Positions 1 to 6,886 of a stretch of DNA of 64,000 nucleotides are shown here, in pieces (within the stretch, counting starts at the first letter, position 1; every line of letters begins with the position of its first letter). The position numbers and the translations under genes are program-made. The stretch comes from Ramlibacter cellulosilyticus. Its GTDB lineage: Bacteria > Pseudomonadota > Gammaproteobacteria > Burkholderiales > Burkholderiaceae_C. The DNA lies in contig NZ_JACORT010000002.1 of assembly GCF_014297465.1 (NCBI RefSeq), forward strand, positions 310,001 through 374,000, read 5' to 3'. The notes under the pieces were generated by a model. The model did no database searches, was not told where the DNA came from, and worked only from the letters and a program-made list of their open reading frames with translations.

Positions 1-614
1 AGGTCTTCGCGGACCCGGAGCTCACGCTGGCGCTGCCGCCGCACGTGACCGCCGCCACGGGCATGGACGCCTTGACGCACAACATCGAGAGCTACCTCTC
101 GCCGGCGTACCACCCGCTGTGCGACGGCATCGCGCTCGAAGGCGTGCGCATCGCGGCGCGCTCCCTCGTGAAGGCCGTGCGCGAGCCGAACGACATCGGT
201 GCGCGCAGCGACATGATGATGTCCTCCATGATGGGCGCGATCGCCTTCCAGAAGGACCTGGGGGCGGTGCACTCCTGCGCGCACGCGCTGGGTGCGGTGT
301 GCGACATGCACCACGGGCTGGCGAACGCGCTGATGATCGAGACGGTGATGGCCTGGAACATCGAGGCGGCGCAGGACAAGTTCGAGGAGCTCGCGCATGT
401 GTGCCGCGTGGCGGGCGGCGGCCCCGGGCTCGTGCGCTGGCTCGGCCACCTGAAGCAGCAGGTCGGGATCACGGGCACGCTGTCCTCGCACGGCGTGAAG
501 AAGGAACAGGTGCCGAAGCTCGTCGATATCGCGGTGAAGGACATCTGCCACCAGACGAATCCGCGTCCGGTGACGGCGGGGGATTTCGAGCGGTTGTTCC
601 TGGAGGCGATGTGA
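1..614 (+). CDS. Iron-containing alcohol dehydrogenase, C-terminal part (5' end outside window)
   Basis: The reading frame is open from base 3, so the N-terminal NAD-binding half lies upstream of the window; about 203 residues are visible. The segment GMDALTHNIESYLSP is the family signature of group III Fe-dependent alcohol dehydrogenases. The later histidines in the stretch around HSCAHALGAVCDMHHG supply the remaining iron ligands. These enzymes interconvert aldehydes and alcohols with NAD(P)H in the cytoplasm. The next two genes encode a gamma-glutamyl-GABA-type amidohydrolase and an aldehyde dehydrogenase, so an amino-alcohol or polyamine breakdown role is plausible, but the substrate cannot be read from sequence. 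The family is certain; the specificity is not. Confidence 0.9.
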   Translation, partial: VFADPELTLALPPHVTAATGMDALTHNIESYLSPAYHPLCDGIALEGVRIAARSLVKAVREPNDIGARSDMMMSSMMGAIAFQKDLGAVHSCAHALGAVCDMHHGLANALMIETVMAWNIEAAQDKFEELAHVCRVAGGGPGLVRWLGHLKQQVGITGTLSSHGVKKEQVPKLVDIAVKDICHQTNPRPVTAGDFERLFLEAM

Positions 615-630
615 CGGGGGGTGGGCGGGC

Positions 631-709
631 CCTTGCTGGGGTGCCTTCGGCAACCCAGCCTACAGGGAGCCACACCGTAGGCTGGGTTGCCGAAGGCACC
701 CCAGCAAGG
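631..709. repeat. REP doublet (GTAG-type extragenic palindrome), copy 1
   Basis: Two 33-bp perfect inverted arms (631-663 and 677-709) are separated by 13 bp. Each arm read outward from the centre begins GTAGGCTGGGTTGC and is itself a near-palindrome, the layout of REP units with a GTAG head. Its outer end supplies the AAGGA that serves as ribosome binding site for the gene starting at 718, so the folded form would hide that site. Related copies lie at 6793, 14172 and 56443. Confidence 0.9.
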
Positions 710-717
710 ACCCCCGC

Positions 718-1491
718 ATGACCAACCGCCTCAAGATCGGCATCAGCGCCTGCTTCTTCCACCCCGACGGGGAACGCAAGGCCGCGCCTTCCAAGACCCT
801 GCTGTGGATCGAGCAGTCCACGGCGCACTGGGTCATGTCGGAAGGCGCATTGCCGGTGATGATTCCCTCGCTGAATGGCGCCACCTTCCGCGGCGAGGTG
901 CGCGTGGAAGACTACGCGCAGTGGCTCGACGGCCTCGTGATGCACGGCGGCGCCGACGTCTGGCCGGGCAGCTACGGTGAACAGCCGCTGCGTCCCGAGT
1001 GGCACGGCGACCGCGTGCGGGACGAGTACGAGATCGCGCTGGTGCAGGCCTTCTCGCGCGTCGGCAAGCCGGTGTTCGGCATCTGCCGCGGCGTGCAGCT
1101 GCTCAACGTGGCGCACGGCGGCACGCTCTACCAGGACATCCGCACGCAGAAGCCCGGCGCGCTGGTGCACCGCGACGCGGAGATCTACGACCTGAACTTC
1201 CACGAGGTGGACATCCTGCCGGGCACGCGCCTCGCGCAACTGCTCCCCTCCGGGCGGCACAAGATCAACAGCGTGCACCACCAGGGCATCAAGGACCTCG
1301 CGCCCGGCTTCGTCGTGGAGGCGGTCTCGCCCATCGACGGCGTCGTCGAAGCCATCCGGCACGTGGGCGGCCCCTGGGTCGCCGGCGTGCAATGGCATCC
1401 CGAATTCCATCGCCCGGAGCTGGGGGTCGTGGACGACACCCCGCTGCTGCGCGACTTCCTGCAGGCCGCGCGCGCGGCCAGGGCCGAATGA
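718..1491 (+). CDS. puuD: Class I glutamine amidotransferase-like gamma-glutamyl-GABA hydrolase (PuuD family)
   Basis: The 257-residue protein carries a class I amidotransferase triad: the nucleophile elbow FGICRG with Cys123, and WHPEFH with His227 and Glu229. HGGADVWPGSYGE near residue 76 is typical of the PuuD/peptidase C26 branch, which hydrolyses gamma-glutamyl-gamma-aminobutyrate in putrescine degradation. The ATG follows AAGGA by seven bases. The stop overlaps the ATG of the aldehyde dehydrogenase (ATGA), so the two are translationally coupled, and the alcohol dehydrogenase upstream may share the transcript. No other puu genes are visible, so a related gamma-glutamylated amine is an alternative substrate. 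Confidence 0.88.
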   Translation: MTNRLKIGISACFFHPDGERKAAPSKTLLWIEQSTAHWVMSEGALPVMIPSLNGATFRGEVRVEDYAQWLDGLVMHGGADVWPGSYGEQPLRPEWHGDRVRDEYEIALVQAFSRVGKPVFGICRGVQLLNVAHGGTLYQDIRTQKPGALVHRDAEIYDLNFHEVDILPGTRLAQLLPSGRHKINSVHHQGIKDLAPGFVVEAVSPIDGVVEAIRHVGGPWVAGVQWHPEFHRPELGVVDDTPLLRDFLQAARAARAE

Positions 1492-2867
1492 GCACCCTCC
1501 TCGTCATCCACAACCCCGCGACCGGGGAAGTCGTCACCACCTTGCCGGCCGACACGCCGGACTCGGTCGCCGCCAAGGCGCGCGCCGCCCGCGAGGCACA
1601 GGCCCTTTGGGCGATGCGCCCGCTGGAGCAGCGCAAGCGTTGCATCGAAGGCTTCCGCGCCGGCGTCGTGCGCGACCTCGAGCAGCTCGCGCGCGTCATG
1701 ACGGAGGAGACCGGCAAGCCGATCCGCATGTCGCGCAACGAGCTGAACGGGCTGCTGCCGCGCATCGACTTCTTCCTCGCCGAAACGGAGCAGGCCATTG
1801 CCGCCGAGACGGTGTACGACGAAGGCGGCATGCGCGAGCAGATCCAGCACGAGCCGCTCGGGCTGGTCGCCAACATCTCCGCCTGGAACTATCCCTGGTT
1901 CGTCGGCTGCAACGTGATCCTGCCGGCGCTGCTGGCCGGCAACGCGGTGCTGTACAAGCCGTCGGAGTACGCCACGCTCACCGGGCAGGAGATCACGCGC
2001 CTGCTGCACGAGGCGGGCGTGCCACGCGACGTCATGATTTGCCTGGTGGGCGGGGGCGAGGTCGGCGCGGCGCTGCTCGCGCAGCCGGTGGACGGCGTCT
2101 TCTTCACCGGCTCGCACGGGACCGGCCAGCGCATCGCGGAAGCCGTCGGCAAGCGCTTCGTCAAGCTGCAGCTGGAACTCGGGGGCAAGGATCCGACTTA
2201 CGTGTGCGAGGACGTGGACGTCCAGGCGGCGGCGGAATCCCTCGCGGACGGCGCCATGTACAACACGGGCCAGAGCTGCTGTTCGGTGGAGCGCATCTAC
2301 GTGCACGAAGCGGTGCACGACGCCTTCGTCGAGCACTTCGTGCGGACGGTGCGGGGCTTCAAGCGCGGCGATCCGATGAGCGAAGACACCTACATCGGCG
2401 CGATCACGCGCGCGCCGCAGCTGGACGTGCTGGACCACCAGGTCGCGGACGCGCAGCGCAAGGGCGCCGACCTGCTGCTCGGCGGCCGCAAGGGCGCCGG
2501 GCCGGGCAACTGGTACGAGCCGACCGTCATGGTCGACGTGGACCACGACATGGAGATCATGCGCGAGGAAAGCTTCGGTCCGGTGATCGGCATCCAGAAG
2601 GTGCGGAGCGACGAGGAAGCCGTGCAGCTGATGAACGACACGCGCTACGGCCTCACCGCCGGCGTCTACACGCGCGACGAGGCGCGCGCGCGCCGCATCC
2701 TGTCGCAGGTGCGCGCGGGCAGCGTCTACTGGAACTGCTGCGACCGCGTGAGCCCGCGGCTGCCATGGAGCGGCGTGGGGGATTCGGGGGTGGGGCTCAC
2801 GCTGTCGAAGTACGGCATCCAGGCGTTCACGCGGACGAAGGCCTGGCATCTGCGGTCGGGAGGCTGA
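1488..2867 (+). CDS. NAD(P)-dependent aldehyde dehydrogenase
   Basis: A 459-residue member of the aldehyde dehydrogenase superfamily, of normal length. Visible catalytic elements are Asn134 in SAWNYPW, Lys157 in YKPSE, the general base Glu230 in LELGGK, and the nucleophile Cys264 in NTGQSCC. The C-terminal ESFGPV segment closes the active site. It oxidises an aldehyde to the acid in the cytoplasm. The start overlaps the stop of the PuuD-like gene by ATGA, suggesting consecutive steps of one pathway such as gamma-aminobutyraldehyde or a similar amino-aldehyde. The exact substrate is inference. Confidence 0.92.
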   Translation: MSTLLVIHNPATGEVVTTLPADTPDSVAAKARAAREAQALWAMRPLEQRKRCIEGFRAGVVRDLEQLARVMTEETGKPIRMSRNELNGLLPRIDFFLAETEQAIAAETVYDEGGMREQIQHEPLGLVANISAWNYPWFVGCNVILPALLAGNAVLYKPSEYATLTGQEITRLLHEAGVPRDVMICLVGGGEVGAALLAQPVDGVFFTGSHGTGQRIAEAVGKRFVKLQLELGGKDPTYVCEDVDVQAAAESLADGAMYNTGQSCCSVERIYVHEAVHDAFVEHFVRTVRGFKRGDPMSEDTYIGAITRAPQLDVLDHQVADAQRKGADLLLGGRKGAGPGNWYEPTVMVDVDHDMEIMREESFGPVIGIQKVRSDEEAVQLMNDTRYGLTAGVYTRDEARARRILSQVRAGSVYWNCCDRVSPRLPWSGVGDSGVGLTLSKYGIQAFTRTKAWHLRSGG

Positions 2868-2903
2868 CGGCGCCTGGGGCGCGCTTCGCCCCCGGGCGAG
2901 GAA

Positions 2904-2942
2904 CCCTGTTGTGCCGACCGCACAGGGGCTTCTTGCGTTTTT
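2904..2942 (+). terminator. Possible intrinsic terminator after the aldehyde dehydrogenase
   Basis: An imperfect stem (CCCTG..TGC against GCACAGGGG) is followed by a T-rich stretch ending GCGTTTTTG. The stem has a bulge and the T-run is offset from it, so the call is weak. It is correctly placed 37 bases after the stop codon. Confidence 0.4.
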
Positions 2943-3009
2943 GCCGCCGAGCTCGGCACAATCCCGCTCGTTACATCCTTGTTACACGCGCGCCCGTGCC
3001 TCCGCATCC

Positions 3010-4632
3010 ATGAGTCCTCCCCGGGGTACCGGCATCCGCCGGACCGCGATCGCGCCGCTCGCGTGGTTCGTGATCCTCATCCTGCCGGCGGCGCTGACGC
3101 TGTCCGCCGCGGAGCCCTGGGACCTCGATGCGGGCCAGCTGCTGCTCGCGTCCGGCTGGTCGATCATCTGTCTCCGCCTGCTGGTGCCGCCGCGGGTGTT
3201 TCCGTGGCTCACCTATCCGCTGGCGCTGTTCGGGCTGGCCTGCCTCGTGGCCGACCTGCTGCGCAACGTGAACCTGCTGGAGCTTGCGGCGGAGTGGAAC
3301 ACGTTCAACGCTGCGGAGGTCGCCGAGGCGACCGCGCCTTATCGCTGGATGCTGGCCGGGACTTCGGTTGGCCTCGGCGTCCTCTGCTGGTGGGCGGCGC
3401 GTGGCGCCGGCCCTCACCCTTTGGGTGCCGGCGTCCGGTACTCCGCGGTCCTGGTGGGGACCGCGTGCCTCGCGGTGCTGCTCCCGGCGGCGACGTGGCC
3501 ACGCGCATGGCCCGTCAACGCGACCCTCGTCGGGGTCGCGTTCGCCGTGAACTCGCCGGCAGTGGCCCATGCGGCGAGTTCGGTGACGCTGGCCAGTCCG
3601 CGAAACCCCCAGTCCTCCTGGGAGGCGACGCGGGTGGCGGCGCCCTCCGCCCGCCAGACCATGATCCTGTTGATCGGCGAAAGCGTGCGCGCGGATTTCC
3701 TCCGGGAATGCGGCGGGCCGGCCGCGGTTCGCGCCGTCCGCGCCGGCGCCCTGGTCGCGTGCGACGTGGCCGCCGGCGCGAATGCGACGCACACCTCGGT
3801 TCCGCTCCTGATCTCGCGGGAATGGCCAGGGTACGGCGCGCGTGTCTCGAACGACGCAACGTTCCAGCGGGCGTTCGAGGAGGCCGGCTTCCGCACGTAC
3901 TGGTTCGGCACGCAGGGAAACTCCATCGCGTGGCCGGACGCCATGGTCCAGGCCTATCCCGTCGAGCGCGATCCCGAGGGCCTGCTGCCCCTGCTGGACC
4001 GCGTCCTCGCGTCGCCGGAGCCGGCGTCCTCCATCGTGCTGCATGGGTACGGGGCGCACGCGCCCTACTGCGAGCGGTTCGACGCGAAGGCTTCGCCGGC
4101 CGGCGCGGGTTGCCCGATCCCTCCCAGCGGCCCGACGCATGCGGATCTCGCGCGGTGGAGATCCGTGTACGCGGGTGCGGTCGACGCATCCGTCGACTTC
4201 CTCAACCAGGTCATCGAGCGCCTGGAGCGCGTGCCCGGCGAAGCGTTCCTGGTCTATACACCGGACCACGGCGAGAACCTGCTGGATGACCGGCGTGCGC
4301 TGTACGGACACGCGCTGCGGCACCCGACGAGGTGGGACACCCACGTACCGGCCGTGTTCTGGGCCAATGCGGCGTGGAAGGCGGCCCATCCGCAGGCGTG
4401 GGCGCAGCTCTCCGCGAACACCCGCGCGCCGCTGATGCACGCGGACCTCGTCCCCACCTTGCTCGGGGCCGCCCAGGTGCGCTACCGGGAGAGGCCGCGG
4501 CCCGCCGTGAACCTGCTGCAGCAGCCCGTCCCTGCGCGGCAGCGTGTCGTCCAGAAGGCGCTGGGCGCCGTGAGCGCGTGGGACACGCTGGTGTTCGAGG
4601 CCGGCGAACCTGCGCGCCGCCCGGCGCCCTAG
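3010..4632 (+). CDS. Membrane phosphoethanolamine transferase-like sulfatase (EptA/YhjW type)
   Basis: About 540 residues. The N-terminal 190 residues contain roughly five hydrophobic helices; the rest is a periplasmic alkaline-phosphatase-fold domain. Its metal site is marked by ILLIGESVRADF, a nucleophile region GANATHTSVP where Thr replaces the sulfatase Cys, and the late YTPDHGENL motif. This layout is that of enzymes that add phosphoethanolamine to lipid A, core sugars or other envelope glycans. The ATG at 3010 was chosen because it directly precedes the first membrane segment; the frame stays open upstream. It converges on the permease gene with a 4-base stop overlap. The acceptor is unknown. 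Confidence 0.82.
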   Translation: MSPPRGTGIRRTAIAPLAWFVILILPAALTLSAAEPWDLDAGQLLLASGWSIICLRLLVPPRVFPWLTYPLALFGLACLVADLLRNVNLLELAAEWNTFNAAEVAEATAPYRWMLAGTSVGLGVLCWWAARGAGPHPLGAGVRYSAVLVGTACLAVLLPAATWPRAWPVNATLVGVAFAVNSPAVAHAASSVTLASPRNPQSSWEATRVAAPSARQTMILLIGESVRADFLRECGGPAAVRAVRAGALVACDVAAGANATHTSVPLLISREWPGYGARVSNDATFQRAFEEAGFRTYWFGTQGNSIAWPDAMVQAYPVERDPEGLLPLLDRVLASPEPASSIVLHGYGAHAPYCERFDAKASPAGAGCPIPPSGPTHADLARWRSVYAGAVDASVDFLNQVIERLERVPGEAFLVYTPDHGENLLDDRRALYGHALRHPTRWDTHVPAVFWANAAWKAAHPQAWAQLSANTRAPLMHADLVPTLLGAAQVRYRERPRPAVNLLQQPVPARQRVVQKALGAVSAWDTLVFEAGEPARRPAP

Positions 4633-5669
4633 ACCCAGCTCCCCTCCCGCAACTCCCGCGTCAGCCACGCCACGAAGATCGGCGCGGCCACCAGCCCCGC
4701 GAGGCCGAACGCGGCCTCGAGCACCAGCATGCCGGCGAGCATCGCGTAGGTCGGAACGTTGGTCCGACCGCCGACGATGCGCGCGTTCAGGAAGTACTCC
4801 AGCTTGTGGATCACCACGAGGAATCCGAGCGAGGCGATGCCGAGCCAGGCGGACACCGTCAGCGCCGCGATGGTGATGGCGGCGTTGGACAGCAGGTTGC
4901 CGATGATGGGCACCAGGCTGGCGAAGAAGGTGAAGCCGACGAGCGTCGGCGCGAGCGGCACGCGGTAGCCGAGCGCCGGCAGCACCACCAGCAGGTAGAT
5001 GCCGGTGAGCACCGCGTTGATGAAGGAGATGCGCAGCTGCGCCGAGAACACGTCGCCGAAGGCGTCGGCCAGCTGCAGCATGCGGGCCTGCGCGAGCAGG
5101 ATCAGCGGACGGCGCGGCGCGGCATCGACCTCGCGCCGGGCGGCCGCGGCCATCAGGCCGATCGCGAGTCCGATGAGGATGTGCACGAGGATCTTCAGCG
5201 CCTCCGCGCCCCAGCGCTGCATCTCCCCGGCGTGCTCGCGCAGCCACACGCTCAGGGCGTGCTGCATCGACTCGGCGGATTCGGGCAGGCGGTCGCCGAT
5301 CCACACCGGCGCCATCGCGCGGATCTCGTCCAGCGTGTCGGCCACGAGCTGCATCAGGCGCCCCAGGCCGCCGGACTTGAACAGCAGCTCGAACGCGAAC
5401 AGCAGGCCGCCGATGATGCCGGTGATGACGCCGAAGACGACGAGCCAGCGCAGCGCACGCTTCTTCCACGACCCTTGCGCCGGGCCGGTGAAATGCCGCA
5501 CGCGCCGGTACAGCACGTAGCCGGCGAGGCCGGCGAAAGTTGCCGAAAGCAGGTGCAGCCACAGGATGCCCAGCAGCACCGCACCCATCGCGAGCACCGC
5601 GCGCACCCGCAGGTGCTCGGGCACGAGCCCGGGCGGCGTGGTCTCGCTGGAGGAGAGGGGGCGCTTCAC
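4629..5669 (-). CDS. AI-2E family transporter (PerM/YdiK-like permease)
   Basis: A 346-residue polytopic membrane protein. It has two helices at the N-terminus, a helical soluble region around residues 100-160, and a C-terminal block of helices with LVPIIGNLLSNAAI and the ending FGLAGLVAAPI seen in the AI-2E/PerM (former UPF0118) family. Members have been linked to autoinducer-2 export or Na+/H+ exchange, but most, including this one, have no assigned substrate. Its stop overlaps that of the convergent sulfatase-type gene by four bases. Confidence 0.88.
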   Translation of the reverse strand: MKRPLSSSETTPPGLVPEHLRVRAVLAMGAVLLGILWLHLLSATFAGLAGYVLYRRVRHFTGPAQGSWKKRALRWLVVFGVITGIIGGLLFAFELLFKSGGLGRLMQLVADTLDEIRAMAPVWIGDRLPESAESMQHALSVWLREHAGEMQRWGAEALKILVHILIGLAIGLMAAAARREVDAAPRRPLILLAQARMLQLADAFGDVFSAQLRISFINAVLTGIYLLVVLPALGYRVPLAPTLVGFTFFASLVPIIGNLLSNAAITIAALTVSAWLGIASLGFLVVIHKLEYFLNARIVGGRTNVPTYAMLAGMLVLEAAFGLAGLVAAPIFVAWLTRELREGSWV

Positions 5670-5718
5670 CGGGTCATTGTGCCGCGCGGCCCTGGCGGCC
5701 GGGGGCGCCGGCCCGGCG

Positions 5719-6285
5719 TTACCGTTTCGCCTTCGGCCGCCCGTACTTCGCCGTGAAGCTCGCCTTGCCGATCGCGTTGGCGTTGATCATGAAGCCGGCC
5801 AGCGCCGCGGTGGCGTCGGCGGGGATGTCCAGCTTGTCCGTCTTCAAGGCGTAGACGGTGAAGACGTAGCGGTGCGGCTTGTCGCCTTCCGGCGGGCAGG
5901 TGCCGCCCCACGCGGCGGTGCCGTAGTCGATGCGCACCTGGCGTGCGCCCGCCGGCAGGTTGGCGTTGCTCGCGTTGCCTGCGTCGGGCTTGAGCTCGGT
6001 GACGTTCGCCGGGATGTTGATGACCGACCAGTGCCACCAGCCGGAGCCGGTGGGCGCGTCCGGGTCGTACACGGTCACCGCGTAGCTCTTCGTGTCCTTG
6101 GGCGCGCCGCTCCACTTGAGCGCCGGCGACTTGTTCTCGCCCGAGCAGCCGAAGACATTCGCTTCGAAGCGCTTGTCCATCATCGCCCGGGGCTTGATGT
6201 CCGGACTTTCCAGCGTGAAGCCGGCGGCGTGGACGGCGCCGCCGGTCGCCAGCACCAGGGCGGCGGCCAGCAGGGAACGGGTCAT
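5719..6285 (-). CDS. Periplasmic YbhB/YbcL family Raf kinase inhibitor-like (PEBP) protein
   Basis: About 188 residues with a clean signal peptide (MTRSLLAAALVLATGGAVHA). The mature domain has PEBP hallmarks: SPALKWSGAPKDTKSYAV, the ligand loop DPDAPTGSGWWHW, and YGTAAWGGTCPPEGDKPHRY. Bacterial PEBPs bind small anionic ligands in the periplasm and their biological role is mostly unknown. The start at 6285 is preceded by AGGAGC at good spacing; the frame continues upstream without one. It is divergent from the DUF3703 gene. Confidence 0.92.
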   Translation of the reverse strand: MTRSLLAAALVLATGGAVHAAGFTLESPDIKPRAMMDKRFEANVFGCSGENKSPALKWSGAPKDTKSYAVTVYDPDAPTGSGWWHWSVINIPANVTELKPDAGNASNANLPAGARQVRIDYGTAAWGGTCPPEGDKPHRYVFTVYALKTDKLDIPADATAALAGFMINANAIGKASFTAKYGRPKAKR

Positions 6286-6394
6286 GGAAGCTCCTGTCGA
6301 CAGGGACCGGCGCATGCTAGCCCAGCCGCCGGGCGGCGGCGAATTCGCATCAAAGTTTGACAAAATGCAAGGACGCTTGTTACAAGTTCCTGGC

Positions 6395-6793
6395 ATGCAT
6401 ACCCTGCGCGCGGCCGAGCGGCCGCTGGTCTACGAGCGCCTCGTGCGCGGCTTCGCTTCGGTGAGCCCCACGCCCCTCAGCCTCGAGGAGCGGTGGGTCT
6501 GGCTGATGGCGGCGCACGTCGTGGGCCAGCACCAGGTGGCGCTGCACTTCGACAGCCACCGCCGCATGCTGGGCCTGGCGCGCGAGACGCGCGACTGGGG
6601 CGAGGTGCTGGGGCAGCTGCTGCGCATCGCGCTGCTGCCGCTGGGGCACGTGCTGGGCAAGATCCCGCGGGGGAACATCGGGCGCGCGACCGTCGGGGTG
6701 ACGAAGGTGATGGAGCCGCCGGAGCCGGTGCAGCGGCTGATCGACTGGGCGATCCTGGCGGTGCGGATTCCGGCGATGTCGCGGCTGGGGTAG
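6395..6793 (+). CDS. DUF3703 family protein
   Basis: About 132 residues. The pattern AAHVVGQHQVALHFDSHRRM, then WGEVLGQLLRIALLPLG and GKIPRGNIG matches what I recall of DUF3703, a cytoplasmic family of unknown function. Two in-frame ATGs exist, at 6365 and 6395. I chose 6395 because homology begins there, although neither has a clear ribosome binding site. A TTGACA at 6357 and a TACAAG 18 bases later could form a promoter that would give a nearly leaderless message. The stop codon abuts a REP doublet. Confidence 0.7.
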   Translation: MHTLRAAERPLVYERLVRGFASVSPTPLSLEERWVWLMAAHVVGQHQVALHFDSHRRMLGLARETRDWGEVLGQLLRIALLPLGHVLGKIPRGNIGRATVGVTKVMEPPEPVQRLIDWAILAVRIPAMSRLG

Positions 6794-6875
6794 CTGGGGT
6801 GCGCTTCGCGCAACCCAGCCTACGGCCCCGGTCGCGTTCCCTCCGTAGGCTGGGTTGCGCGAAGCGCACCCCAGC
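6793..6875. repeat. REP doublet, copy 2, between convergent genes
   Basis: Perfect 33-bp inverted arms at 6793-6825 and 6843-6875 flank a 17-bp loop. Each arm carries the GTAG head followed by GCTGGGTTGCGCGAAGCGC and its complement. It fills the gap between the stop of the DUF3703 gene and the stop of topB, a position where it could terminate or stabilise both messages. Confidence 0.9.
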
Positions 6876-6886
6876 AACGCCCGGCC

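Noticed and set aside
6357..6370. FNR-like box TTGAC-N4-TGCAA upstream of the DUF3703 gene
   Set aside because: Two mismatches to TTGAT-N4-ATCAA and no redox gene nearby; it is equally explained as a -35 element.
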